This document shows positions 26,527 to 34,451 of a DNA stretch of 64,000 bases, in pieces. Location of the stretch: positions 19,606-83,605 of the forward strand of contig JAUNWH010000007.1 in NCBI GenBank assembly GCA_030540405.1. Direction: 5' to 3'. The notes beneath the pieces are model-generated. The model saw only the letters and a list, made by a program, of their open reading frames with translations, did not search any database and had not been told where the DNA came from. The translations under genes were made by a program, and so were the position numbers. Numbering within the stretch: the first letter of the stretch is position 1; the number at the start of each line of letters is the position of its first letter. Source of the stretch: Spirochaetales bacterium (GTDB lineage Bacteria; Spirochaetota; Spirochaetia; Treponematales; Treponemataceae).

Positions 26527-27420
26527 CTACGCTTTTACTTCTATACGGCTCATGGAAATACGTTTTTCTCGGACATTTTCGAGGTAAAACTTCAAGGAAG
26601 AAGCATCGCTTTTTTCTATAAAACTTTTTAGCTCATTCAGGGATTTTTCAAAGTTTTCAATGTGAAGCAGAAGCTCTTTTTTATTTGCAAGAAAAAGTTC
26701 TGTCCACAAAGGCGCATTAATCATGGCGATTCTAGTTAAATCTTCAAAACTTCCGCCTCCAAAAGCCGTTATCTTGGAATCTTCCGCACTGTCAACAAGC
26801 GCGCTCGCAATGACATGGCAAAGCTGGGAAGTAAACGCAATTTTATGGTCGTGAACAAAAGCATCAGTTTCTACAATCTGAGTAAATCCCATAAGAGAAA
26901 TAAGTTGCTTAAAAAGTTCTAAGTTTTCAACCTTGTTCTGCTTGAGCGGCATTAAAATATAATTGTGATTTTTAAAAATTGAACCGCAGGAATTTGCATA
27001 GCCTTCCTTTTCACTGCCAGCCATCGGATGTCCAGGAATAAAATCAAATCCGCCGGAAAGAATTTCATTCAAATGCGAAAATATTTCAGACTTGACTCCG
27101 CTTATGTCCGTTACAATTGAGCCGGGCTTAAAACTGTCTTTGTGCTGAATTAAAAATTCCAAAGTCGCATGAGGATAAAGGCACACAAAAACAAAATCGC
27201 ACTGGCAAAGCATAGAGCCAACTTCGCCAATAAGAAAAGTTTCGTCCGCAATGTGCTGTTCCCGCGCCAAGAAAAGGGATGCTTCGTTTATATCCGCAGC
27301 AAGAATTCTTCCGTTGGCAGAAGAAACAGAAAGCACATTTTCCCTGATTGCCTTTCCAAGAGAGCCGCCCATAAGTCCGAATCCAACAATTCCATAAGTC
27401 AAGTCTGATAAATTTTTCAA
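26527..27420 (-). CDS. tyrA: prephenate dehydrogenase
   Basis: TyrA oxidatively decarboxylates prephenate to 4-hydroxyphenylpyruvate, the tyrosine precursor. YGIVGFGLMGGSLGKAI near residue 9 is the NAD-binding glycine motif; VTDISGVKSEI and FIPGHPMAGSEKEGYANS contain the prephenate-binding His. The 297-residue protein has no chorismate mutase or ACT domain. It starts at TTG 27420 with AAGGA 7 bases upstream. It lies 66 bases behind aroF, in the same direction, so it shares control by the aromatic attenuator. A strong hairpin lies in the gap. Confidence 0.93.
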   Translation of the reverse strand: MKNLSDLTYGIVGFGLMGGSLGKAIRENVLSVSSANGRILAADINEASLFLAREQHIADETFLIGEVGSMLCQCDFVFVCLYPHATLEFLIQHKDSFKPGSIVTDISGVKSEIFSHLNEILSGGFDFIPGHPMAGSEKEGYANSCGSIFKNHNYILMPLKQNKVENLELFKQLISLMGFTQIVETDAFVHDHKIAFTSQLCHVIASALVDSAEDSKITAFGGGSFEDLTRIAMINAPLWTELFLANKKELLLHIENFEKSLNELKSFIEKSDASSLKFYLENVREKRISMSRIEVKA

Positions 27421-27442
27421 TTTGAAATCCTTATATTGTGAG

Positions 27443-27488
27443 CTGCCGGAACTTCATTTTTTTTATGAAGCATCCGGCAGTTTTTTTT
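27443..27488 (+). terminator. rho-independent-type terminator pointing plus, between tyrA and aroF
   Basis: Read on the plus strand, CTGCCGGA (27443-27450) plus ACTTCAT pairs with ATGAAG plus TCCGGCAG (27473-27480), and eight T follow (27481-27488). On the gene-bearing minus strand the same stem is preceded by A residues and lacks a T tract, so aroF-tyrA readthrough is not stopped. It would stop antisense transcription entering aroF, or protect the mRNA. Confidence 0.75.
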
Positions 27489-28521
27489 ACATAGTTTTTC
27501 CTTCAACAGCAGCGTATTTTCCAAGCTTAACCATAAGTTCTTCAAACTGGCTAGGAGGAAGCTGCTGGCTTGCATCGCTCCAGGCTTTTTCAGGGCAGCA
27601 GTGAACTTCAATTTCAAGTCCATCAGCACCAGCTGCAACAGCAGACTGGGCAAGAGTTCCAACCATCCATCTGATTCCACAGGCATGGCTTGGGTCAATT
27701 ACAACCGGCAAGTGTGAAACTTTATGCAAATAAGGAACTGCGCTTACATCAAGGCAGTTGCGTGTGTAGCCGTCATAAGTTCTGATTCCGCGTTCGCAAA
27801 GAATAACATTTTCGTTTCCGTTGGCCATTATGTATTCCGCGCTCATCAAAAGCTCGTTGATTGTTCCAGAAAGACCGCGCTTGAGCAAAACAGGCTTGTT
27901 GAATTTTCCAAGCTCCTTCAAAAGGTCAAAGTTCTGAAAGTTTCTTGCGCCAACTTGAATCAAGTCAACATTTTCAAAATTCTTAAGCTCGCTGATTGCC
28001 ATAAGTTCTGTGCAGATTGGAAGTCCTGTTTCTTTCTTTGCTTTTTCAAGAAGCTTTATGCCTTCTTTTCCAAGTCCCTGAAAGCTATAAGGCGAAGTTC
28101 TTGGCTTGTATGCGCCGCCACGTAAAATTCTTGCTCCGGCTTTTTTTACAGCAAACGCAGCATCCATAATCTGACCTTCAGTTTCAACGGCGCATGGTCC
28201 TGCAATTACAGGAACAGTTTTTCCGTCTCCAATTTTACATTCAATAACGCCGCTCTGTCCTGCTCCGATGCGAACAACTGTGTTTTCCGGATGGAATGAA
28301 CGGCTTGCCATTTTGTATGGTGCGCTGACACGTTCTGCGGTTTCAACTATATCATTTGCAAGAAAATCCTCTGGAACAAGCTTTGAAGTGTCGCCCAGAA
28401 GACCAATTATTGTCTTGTCCACTCCAGTTGAAATATGAACGCCAAGACCTTTCTGCTTAACTTCTTCAACAAACTCATTGATTGCCGGCTCTGATGCGCC
28501 TTTCTTTAAAATCACTATCAT
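27487..28521 (-). CDS. aroF: 3-deoxy-7-phosphoheptulonate synthase (DAHP synthase, AroF/TyrB type I-beta)
   Basis: This enzyme joins phosphoenolpyruvate and erythrose-4-phosphate, the first step of aromatic amino acid synthesis. The N-terminal ferredoxin-like regulatory domain (MIVILKKGASEPAINEFVEEV...GVHISTGVDKTIIGLLGD) is typical of the type I-beta family; the barrel holds VPVIAGPCAVETEGQ, ILRGGAYKPRTSPYSFQG, QVGARNFQNFDLLKE, LKRGLSG, and PVVIDPSHACG. I start at ATG 28521 (344 aa) with GGAGG upstream; the longer frame runs into the attenuator. A leader peptide and terminator precede it, so it is regulated by aromatic amino acid supply. Confidence 0.96.
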   Translation of the reverse strand: MIVILKKGASEPAINEFVEEVKQKGLGVHISTGVDKTIIGLLGDTSKLVPEDFLANDIVETAERVSAPYKMASRSFHPENTVVRIGAGQSGVIECKIGDGKTVPVIAGPCAVETEGQIMDAAFAVKKAGARILRGGAYKPRTSPYSFQGLGKEGIKLLEKAKKETGLPICTELMAISELKNFENVDLIQVGARNFQNFDLLKELGKFNKPVLLKRGLSGTINELLMSAEYIMANGNENVILCERGIRTYDGYTRNCLDVSAVPYLHKVSHLPVVIDPSHACGIRWMVGTLAQSAVAAGADGLEIEVHCCPEKAWSDASQQLPPSQFEELMVKLGKYAAVEGKTM

Positions 28522-28550
28522 ACAAAAACCTCCAAAATTTAAATCTCCGG

Positions 28551-28581
28551 GCAAAAAAAGAACCTTCCACTGCGGAAGGCT
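28551..28581 (-). terminator. attenuator terminator of aroF-tyrA
   Basis: On the minus strand AGCCTTCC (28581-28574) pairs with GGAAGGTT (28568-28561) around a 5-base loop, followed by CTTTTTTTG. It sits between the leader peptide stop and the aroF start. Its 5' arm contains CTTCCGCA (28578-28571), which can pair instead with TGCGGAAG at 28643-28636 inside the leader coding region; that pairing breaks the terminator. Confidence 0.85.
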
Positions 28582-28626
28582 CCATTATTTTACCAGTTAT
28601 ACGGCAAACACAATGCTCGCTATTAT

Positions 28627-28731
28627 CTAGCGAAACTTCCGCAAGGCACGAGAAAACCAATAAAAGCTAAAGTAAAGGTAAGCCAACGATGAGATATTGA
28701 TAATCACTGCCCAACGAGTTGTGTTTTTCAT
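28627..28731 (-). CDS. aromatic leader peptide of the aroF attenuator (34 aa)
   Basis: A 34-codon frame starts at ATG 28731 and ends at TAG 28627. It contains two Trp, three Tyr and four Phe codons; codons 18-26 read YLYFSFYWF. Codons 29-32 hold TGCGGAAG, the strand that can pair with the terminator 5' arm. A ribosome stalled at codons 18-24 for lack of charged aromatic tRNA would leave that strand free, forming the antiterminator; a ribosome reaching the stop would cover it and allow termination. The stop codon lies in a small hairpin (TCGCTA/TAGCGA). The ATG is 7 bases behind the -10 and lacks a Shine-Dalgarno. It is too short to appear as a normal gene. Confidence 0.85.
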   Translation of the reverse strand: MKNTTRWAVIINISSLAYLYFSFYWFSRALRKFR

Positions 28732-28738
28732 AGTAAAA

Positions 28739-28767
28739 AATATATCATGCAAAACTGATACTGTCAA
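28739..28767 (-). promoter_or_regulatory. promoter of the aroF-tyrA operon
   Basis: On the minus strand TTGACA (28767-28762) and TATATT (28744-28739) are 17 bases apart, a near-consensus housekeeping promoter. The leader peptide ATG follows after TTTTACT, so the transcript probably begins at or within a few bases of it. Confidence 0.8.
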
Positions 28768-28790
28768 CAAAAACATTTTTAAATGTCCAT

Positions 28791-29018
28791 CTACATTGTA
28801 TAGCCAGGCTTTACAAAAACAGTTTTATTGTCTGGGTCTACAATCTTGTCAAAAATACGCTCTTTCCATTCATCCTGCGGAACGTCTTCTACAGAAACAG
28901 AAAAATGCTCGATTCCTCTGCCAAGCTCTTTACTCGCTGCTTTTGCAAGTTTTTCTGCAAGATTCTTCTTGATTTCGTCATTTCTTCCGGGAAACATCTG
29001 AACTGTAATATGCGGCAT
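28791..29018 (-). CDS. 4-oxalocrotonate tautomerase family protein
   Basis: The 75-residue protein begins PHITVQMFPGRNDEIKKNLAEKLAKAASKELG after the initiator Met. Pro2 is the catalytic base of this superfamily, which needs Met removal, and the beta-alpha-beta fold length fits a single tautomerase subunit. The physiological substrate is unknown in such cases. GGAGG precedes the ATG and the gene follows metY by 1 base, so it is cotranscribed with it. The end overlaps the region just upstream of the aroF promoter. Confidence 0.85.
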   Translation of the reverse strand: MPHITVQMFPGRNDEIKKNLAEKLAKAASKELGRGIEHFSVSVEDVPQDEWKERIFDKIVDPDNKTVFVKPGYTM

Positions 29019-29019
29019 T

Positions 29020-30306
29020 TTAAACCTCCAGTGCCTGTGTTAAATCACCAATTATATCATTTACATTTTCAACGCCAACAGAAAGCCTTACCATATCCGG
29101 CAAAACTCCAGCAGACTTCAGCTCTTCGTCGGACATCTGCCTGTGAGTTGAACTTGCAGGATGAAGAACACAAGTCCTGCTGTCCGCAACGTGCGTTGCA
29201 ATCATTGCAAGCTTAAGGTTAGACATGAATTTTTCAGCAGCTTGCCTTCCGCCTTTTACTCCAAAAGAAATAACTCCGCAAGTTCCATTCGGCATATATT
29301 TTTTTGCAAGCTCATAATATTTGTTTCCTTTTAGTCCGGGATAATTTACCCAAGAAACATTTTTATGCGACTGAAGGAACTCTGCAATCTTCAAGGCGTT
29401 TTCACAATGGCGGGCAACACGAAGCGGCAAAGATTCAAGTCCAAGATTTAAAAAGTAAGCATTCATCGGAGACTGAACAGAGCCAAAGTCTCTCATAAGC
29501 TGAACAGTTGCCTTTGTGATAAACGCGCCTTCTTTTCCAAATTTTTTTGCATAGACCACGCCATGATAGCTTTCATCTGGAGTACAAAGTCCAGGAAACT
29601 TCTGAGCATTTGCAAGCCAGTCAAATTTTCCAGAATCAACAATCGCGCCGCCAATAGTCGCATCATGTCCGTCCATATATTTTGTTGTGGAATGGGTTAC
29701 AATGTCTGCGCCCCATTCAAACGGACGGCAATTCACTGGAGTTGCAAAAGTATTGTCTACGATAAGCGGAATTCCGTGGCTGTGCGCCGCTTTTGCAAAA
29801 CGCTCAATGTCAAAAACAATCAAAGCTGGATTCGCAATCGTTTCGCCAAAAACTGCTTTTGTGTTCGGTTTAAAAGCCGCATTAAGTTCCTCTTCTGAAC
29901 ATTCAGGATCTACAAAAGTAAAGTCAATTCCCATCTTGCGCATTGTAACATTGAACAAATTGAAAGTTCCGCCGTAAATTGTAGAAGAAACAACGACATG
30001 GTCGCCTGCGCTTGCAATATTGAAAACCGCAAAAAAGTTTGCAGCCTGGCCGGAAGAAGTAAGCATGGCGGCAGTTCCGCCTTCAAGAGCGGAAATTTTC
30101 GCAGCCACATAATCATTCGTAGGATTCTGAAGCCTGCTGTAAAAATAGCCTGAAGCCTCAAGGTCAAAAAGCTTTCCCATTGATTCGCTTGTGTCATATT
30201 TAAAGGTTGTGCTTTGAACAATAGGAATCATTCTAGGCTCGCCGTTTTTTGGCTCATAGCCTGCGTGAATGCATTTTGTTTCAATTCCATTCTGAAAATC
30301 TTTCAT
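29020..30306 (-). CDS. metY: O-acetylhomoserine sulfhydrylase (aminocarboxypropyltransferase)
   Basis: MetY makes homocysteine from O-acetylhomoserine and sulfide, the acceptor for MetH elsewhere in this window. The 428-residue length and the motifs are typical: ETKCIHAGYEP, GYFYSRLQNPTN, MLTSSGQAANFFAVFNI, LIVDNTFATP, and DIVTHSTTKYMDGHDATIGGAIVD, in which the Lys after TT binds PLP. Cystathionine enzymes of the same fold are shorter and lack the long middle insertion. GAGG lies upstream of the ATG. It follows the RNB nuclease gene by 35 bases with no room for a riboswitch. Confidence 0.94.
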   Translation of the reverse strand: MKDFQNGIETKCIHAGYEPKNGEPRMIPIVQSTTFKYDTSESMGKLFDLEASGYFYSRLQNPTNDYVAAKISALEGGTAAMLTSSGQAANFFAVFNIASAGDHVVVSSTIYGGTFNLFNVTMRKMGIDFTFVDPECSEEELNAAFKPNTKAVFGETIANPALIVFDIERFAKAAHSHGIPLIVDNTFATPVNCRPFEWGADIVTHSTTKYMDGHDATIGGAIVDSGKFDWLANAQKFPGLCTPDESYHGVVYAKKFGKEGAFITKATVQLMRDFGSVQSPMNAYFLNLGLESLPLRVARHCENALKIAEFLQSHKNVSWVNYPGLKGNKYYELAKKYMPNGTCGVISFGVKGGRQAAEKFMSNLKLAMIATHVADSRTCVLHPASSTHRQMSDEELKSAGVLPDMVRLSVGVENVNDIIGDLTQALEV

Positions 30307-30341
30307 TTAATATATACCTCAATATTTTTTGTGAAAAAAAA

Positions 30342-32285
30342 CTAGCTTATAATTTCAAATTCAACCTGCTGCTCAGTAAGCTCAATTTTCCTTACTTTTA
30401 TTTTCACCACATCATTAAGCTCTGTTTTTTCAGGACACGGCATAAAGGTTTCAATTGCAAGAGAAGGAATTGAAAAAAGAGGAAGCTTCATTCCTTTGTC
30501 AACGCATACAGCCTCACCTGTCCAGCCGGGATTTTGCAAAAGATAAACAAGCGTCCAGTGCATATTGCTTTTTCGTTCAGCTTTGTGCGCCGCCTGAGCA
30601 CCGGCATCACCTTCTGAAATTCGCATAAGCATAGTGTCCTTGTCCAGGAGTTTCCTCTTATCCAGAAAAGCTCTCAATTGAATATGCGCAATCAAGTCTC
30701 CGTAGCGGCGCAAAGGGCTTGTAACCTGACTGTACATATTAAGTCCCAAAGCACAGTGCATTCCAGGAGTTACTCCGACAGACCTTTTTCTCATGCATCT
30801 TCTAAGCCTAAACTGACCCGCAAGACCTTCTGGAATATCGTCTGGAATTACAGGAGCTTCCTGGCTTATAAACGGAAACGGAATCTGATTTTTGAAAGCG
30901 AATTTTGCGGCTCCTTCTCCAGCTAAAAGCATCATCTCACGGATCATTTCTGAGCTTTTAGGATGAACAAGCGGTTCTATCGAAACTTTTTTTGTTTCAG
31001 GCTCAACTGAAATATGGACTTCCGGCATTGAAATCTGAACAGCCCCAGACTTTTTGCGGCGTTCCACATTTTTCCATGCTATAGAAAAAAGAGGCTTTAG
31101 ATCTTCACTTTCCATAAGCTCGTCAGCCTGCTCATAAGAAAGACGTTTTACTTTTATAAGCGTTTTAAAAACGGAACAGTCTTCAATTGCGCCATTTTCA
31201 TCAAGAAGAATTCTAAAAGACAAGGCACGGCTTTTTTCCTTTAGTCCAAGCGCATAATCTTCAAGGCAGCTTTCACACAGCATTCTGGCAGCTCCTTCTG
31301 GAATATAAAGAGTCGCCCCTCTTGCGCGCGCATTTTTATCAATAGGAGAATCAGGCTGAACCGTAGACGCAGGATCTGCAATATGAACCCAAAGATATTT
31401 TCCGTCAAAGGCAACGGCATCGTCCGGGTCAGTTGACCAGGCATTGTCGATTGCATAAGAAACACAGTCAAGTTCAAGCCTTTCCTCTTCTGGCGGAGAA
31501 TCAAGGGAATCTGACGCTGATTTTGTGGAAAGCCCCCAGCGCAAAGGATACGGATTGCGTGTGATGTCCCAAAGTCCTGTATCAAGTAAAAGTTTATGCG
31601 CACGCTCTGGAGTTTCCTTTAATCCGGCATCATGCATAGTGCGGCTTTTGTCTGTTTTTCCAAGCGCAAGAGCTTCCACATCGCCTATAAAAACAGAATC
31701 CTCCGGCAAAAGCTTTCCAGTTTTTAAACGCTGAATAAATTCTGAGCGCAGTTCGGCTTCTTTTTCCTTTTCACCGGCTTTTTTTACAAGGGAATCAATT
31801 TCTTGCTGAGGACGAACTGTAAACGCAATTTTTCCGTCCAGCTGTTCCTTTAAAACCTGGCTAAAATAAACAGTATTCTTTAAAGCGCAGTAAAGTCCCC
31901 AAGCCTCGTCAGTTTTTACCTCTCCTCTAAAAAGCGAAACCAACTCATTAAAAGGATAAACATCCCCGGAAGATTCGCCCGACAAAAGCTCATAGCAGTC
32001 TTTTATCTGAAGAAAAATTTCATTTGTCTGCTCAAGATTGTAAATATCAGCCGCTGAAGGACATTTTTCCGCAGCAAATTTCAACACACATTCAAGAGAA
32101 GAAATCGGACCTTCATTCAGCAAGAGAATATCCTTTGCGCGGACATTCAGAGTGTCATAAACAGCAGGTTTTGTGGCAGTTGCGGGCACAGACTGGAATT
32201 TTATAGAAAACTTATTATTTTCAGCAACAGAAAGGACAACAGCAGCAGTATTTTTATATATAACAAGTGAGTTAGCTTTTATCAT
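30342..32285 (-). CDS. RNB-domain exoribonuclease (RNase II/R family)
   Basis: RNase II/R enzymes degrade RNA 3' to 5'. The catalytic RNB domain runs from about residue 270 to 560; SYAIDNAWSTDPDDAVAFDG holds the metal aspartates and ADPASTVQPDSPIDKNARARGATLYIPE follows. PLRRYGDLIAHIQLRAFL near 540 is the conserved RNB end. The N-terminal 250 residues do not show a clear cold-shock domain. After RNB there is a short C-terminal beta region (about 595-647) that may be a reduced S1-like domain. The 647-residue layout resembles the chloroplast/cyanobacterial RNB form more than E. coli RNase R. The start codon is 6 bases behind TAAACT. Confidence 0.88.
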   Translation of the reverse strand: MIKANSLVIYKNTAAVVLSVAENNKFSIKFQSVPATATKPAVYDTLNVRAKDILLLNEGPISSLECVLKFAAEKCPSAADIYNLEQTNEIFLQIKDCYELLSGESSGDVYPFNELVSLFRGEVKTDEAWGLYCALKNTVYFSQVLKEQLDGKIAFTVRPQQEIDSLVKKAGEKEKEAELRSEFIQRLKTGKLLPEDSVFIGDVEALALGKTDKSRTMHDAGLKETPERAHKLLLDTGLWDITRNPYPLRWGLSTKSASDSLDSPPEEERLELDCVSYAIDNAWSTDPDDAVAFDGKYLWVHIADPASTVQPDSPIDKNARARGATLYIPEGAARMLCESCLEDYALGLKEKSRALSFRILLDENGAIEDCSVFKTLIKVKRLSYEQADELMESEDLKPLFSIAWKNVERRKKSGAVQISMPEVHISVEPETKKVSIEPLVHPKSSEMIREMMLLAGEGAAKFAFKNQIPFPFISQEAPVIPDDIPEGLAGQFRLRRCMRKRSVGVTPGMHCALGLNMYSQVTSPLRRYGDLIAHIQLRAFLDKRKLLDKDTMLMRISEGDAGAQAAHKAERKSNMHWTLVYLLQNPGWTGEAVCVDKGMKLPLFSIPSLAIETFMPCPEKTELNDVVKIKVRKIELTEQQVEFEIIS

Positions 32286-32291
32286 GCTGAA

Positions 32292-32320
32292 AGTTTACAA
32301 TAAAAAAAAAGCAATTACAA
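32292..32320 (-). promoter_or_regulatory. promoter of the RNB nuclease gene, likely leaderless
   Basis: On the minus strand TTGTAA (32320-32315) and TAAACT (32297-32292) are 17 bases apart, and TTCAGC alone separates the -10 from the ATG at 32285. There is no Shine-Dalgarno. Confidence 0.6.
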
Positions 32321-32353
32321 TAAAGATTGTTGTGGCTGATTCTATAATGGCAT

Positions 32354-32386
32354 AAAAAAACACCGCCAGAATTGCTCTAGCGGTGT
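32354..32386 (-). terminator. terminator of the ABC ATPase gene
   Basis: On the minus strand CACCGC (32385-32380) pairs with GCGGTG (32366-32361) around a 13-base loop and is followed by seven T. It lies 50 bases behind the ABC ATPase stop and shields the RNB promoter from readthrough. Confidence 0.8.
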
Positions 32387-32436
32387 CCAAGGCTACAAGT
32401 TTTCAAGCCAGATTATGCAAGCTTGAAGAACGTGGC

Positions 32437-33642
32437 TTATTTTCTGATTTCAGAACCGATTGCTACTTTGTAGCCAACTTCGCCTGTAATAGCGTTCTTG
32501 AGCCATGGAGCAGAAATCTTGTCTGCTTCACAGATGTTGATTTCCTTGCTCTGATCCTCTGGATTCTTAGCAAAGAATTTGCATCTTTCCATTGCTGGCT
32601 TAAAGTTTACAGTTTCACCAATCTTAAAGTCTCCCTTAGAAGAAGCCTGTACACGTGCAACAATGCTCTGTGTCTTTGTAGAAAGGAAGAGGTGTGTCTC
32701 TGCACCAAGAGGCTCTTTGTTAGAAACTTTCATCTGCATATTGTTTTCTGCAGCTGGAGCTTCTGAGTAAACAAGGTCTTCTGGACGTACACCGAAGTAA
32801 ACTTCTTTGCCTACATAGTCTTTAAGAGAAGCCTGCTGTTCTGCTGTTGGAACAACTGTGAATGTGCCTTCATCAGCAACAATCTTGTCGCCTTCTTTCT
32901 TGATTGTAACAGAAAGGAAGTTCATTGGAGGAGTTCCAATAAATCCTGCAACAAATTTATTGATTGGGTGATTGTACAAATAGAGAGGCTCACCAATCTG
33001 CTGTACGTGGCCATCTTTCATAACAACGATTTTTGTACCCATTGTCATAGCCTCAATCTGGTCGTGAGTAACATAAATCATTGTAGCATTAAGTCTCTGG
33101 TGCAAACCTGCGATTTCTCCACGCATTGTAACACGGAGCTTTGCATCAAGGTTAGAAAGAGGCTCGTCAAACAAGAATACTTTAGGGTTGCGGACAATTG
33201 CGCGTCCTACTGCAACACGCTGTCTCTGTCCACCAGAAAGAGCCTTTGGTTTGCGGTCCAAGTACTGTGTAAGACCAAGAATATTTGCAGCTTCATCAAC
33301 ACGGCGTTTAATTTCACCTTTGTCCATCTTGCGGATCTTAAGTCCGAAAGCCATGTTGTCATATACTGTCATGTGAGGATAAAGAGCATAGTTCTGGAAA
33401 ACCATCGCAATGTTTCTGTCTTTTGGCGGAACATCGTTCATAAGTTCGCCGTCAATAAGAAGCTCGCCTTCAGAAATTTCTTCCAAACCTGCAACCATGC
33501 GAAGAGTTGTTGACTTTCCACATCCAGACGGACCTACGAATACACAGAAGTCGCGGTCTTCAATAACAATGTTGGCATTTTCTACAGCCTGAACATTTCC
33601 GTCGTAAATCTTACCGATTCCTTTTAATTCTACCTTTGCCAC
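32437..33642 (-). CDS. sugar ABC transporter ATPase (UgpC/MsmX type)
   Basis: This cytoplasmic ATPase powers CUT1-type sugar or glycerol-3-phosphate importers. Motifs: VGPSGCGKSTTLRMV (Walker A, about 37-51), MVFQNYALYPHMTVYDNMAFG (Q-loop), ALSGGQRQRVAVGRAI (signature, about 134), VFLFDEPLSNLDAKLR (Walker B) and the IYVTHDQIEAMTMG H-loop, followed by a TOBE/OB C-terminal half typical of the MalK family. It stands alone without permeases, as multi-use ATPases such as MsmX do. It starts with GTG 33642 behind AGGAGG and has a strong promoter and its own terminator. The substrate cannot be read. Confidence 0.93.
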   Translation of the reverse strand: MAKVELKGIGKIYDGNVQAVENANIVIEDRDFCVFVGPSGCGKSTTLRMVAGLEEISEGELLIDGELMNDVPPKDRNIAMVFQNYALYPHMTVYDNMAFGLKIRKMDKGEIKRRVDEAANILGLTQYLDRKPKALSGGQRQRVAVGRAIVRNPKVFLFDEPLSNLDAKLRVTMRGEIAGLHQRLNATMIYVTHDQIEAMTMGTKIVVMKDGHVQQIGEPLYLYNHPINKFVAGFIGTPPMNFLSVTIKKEGDKIVADEGTFTVVPTAEQQASLKDYVGKEVYFGVRPEDLVYSEAPAAENNMQMKVSNKEPLGAETHLFLSTKTQSIVARVQASSKGDFKIGETVNFKPAMERCKFFAKNPEDQSKEINICEADKISAPWLKNAITGEVGYKVAIGSEIRK

Positions 33643-33675
33643 TTTCGGCCTCCTAAGGGATTATGTTATGCAACA

Positions 33676-33704
33676 ATTATAAATTCAAAAAGTATAGAAG
33701 TCAA
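33676..33704 (-). promoter_or_regulatory. promoter of the ABC ATPase gene
   Basis: On the minus strand TTGACT (33704-33699) and TATAAT (33681-33676) are 17 bases apart. A leader of about 30 bases with AGGAGG follows, so this gene uses ordinary SD-led initiation, in contrast to the leaderless group. Confidence 0.85.
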
Positions 33705-33735
33705 ACAAATTCTTTAAAGAAATTCAGTTTTTTTT

Positions 33736-34266
33736 TCAGCCTACAGCACCGTTTTTGTAAACTTTGGCTTCAACAAACTTTCCGTCCGCGCCAATTTTCT
33801 TTCCATCGATTTCAACAAATCCGTCTTTTGTATAAAGATTGAACGAAAAGAATTTATCCGGCTTTACATAGCAATATTTTTCAGCAGGAGCTTCAAATCC
33901 TTCCGGCTCAAGAATAGTTCCTGGCTCAAACTGAGGCGCAAAAAGAACTTCGCAAGTTTCGTGGTCGTCAACATTCGGATCAGAGGCCGCAAGCAGCATT
34001 CCGTTGCTTCTGACTCCGCGGAAATTTGCAGGCTTTAAGTTGTAAACAATAACGATTGTTTTTCCCAAAAGCTCTTCCGGCTTATAAAATGGCACAATAG
34101 AACTCACAATTTGTCTAGGCTCTTCGTCTCCGTCGTTCAATGTAAGTATATATAGAAGACTTCCGCCAGGATGCTGCTCAACTTTTTCTATGCGCGCCGC
34201 CTTTAAAATAACGCGGTTTCTGAACTGCTCTGCCTCTGAAAGCACGTTTTCTTCATTTTCTTCCAT
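33736..34266 (-). CDS. tRNA-binding-domain protein (MetG C-terminal type)
   Basis: The 176-residue protein carries an EMAP/Trbp111-like OB fold: FRNRVILKAARIEKVEQHPGGSLLYILTLNDGDEEPRQIVSSIVPFY, then LLGKTIVIVYNLKPANFRGVRSNGMLLAASD, the usual tRNA-binding strands. Such proteins bind tRNA non-specifically or form the C-terminal dimer module of methionyl-tRNA synthetase; here it is encoded alone. It starts at ATG 34266, with GAGG about 10 bases upstream; a longer frame upstream has no site. The C-terminal 70 residues are a separate beta-rich extension. Confidence 0.87.
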   Translation of the reverse strand: MEENEENVLSEAEQFRNRVILKAARIEKVEQHPGGSLLYILTLNDGDEEPRQIVSSIVPFYKPEELLGKTIVIVYNLKPANFRGVRSNGMLLAASDPNVDDHETCEVLFAPQFEPGTILEPEGFEAPAEKYCYVKPDKFFSFNLYTKDGFVEIDGKKIGADGKFVEAKVYKNGAVG

Positions 34267-34321
34267 AAATATAATACCTCGCTTTATGTTTTTATATAAA
34301 ATACAGATTAAATTCAAAAGA

Positions 34322-34370
34322 ATATCAGGTCAAGCCCGTTAATGGCAGTAAAATATAAAACTCGAATTTT
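34322..34370 (-). repeat. dispersed palindromic repeat, copy B (partial)
   Basis: Read on the minus strand this segment gives TTCGAGTTTTATATTTTA, then CCATTAACGGGCTTGACCTGATA, closely matching the first 50 bases of copy A near 22738. The hairpin arms are imperfect. It sits between the tRNA-binding protein gene and the chemoreceptor promoter. Confidence 0.65.
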
Positions 34371-34401
34371 CAGGATAAATAAACAAAAAAAGATTTTTAA
34401 G

Positions 34402-34429
34402 TTGAAATAAAAAAATTCTAATGTATAAT
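34402..34429 (+). promoter_or_regulatory. promoter of the chemoreceptor gene
   Basis: TTGAAA (34402-34407) and TATAAT (34424-34429) are 16 bases apart. A short leader with TTGGAGG precedes the ATG at 34452. Treponemal chemotaxis and motility genes can use other sigma factors, but this one reads as a housekeeping promoter. Confidence 0.7.
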
Positions 34430-34451
34430 TTATAACAAATTGGAGGCCGTC

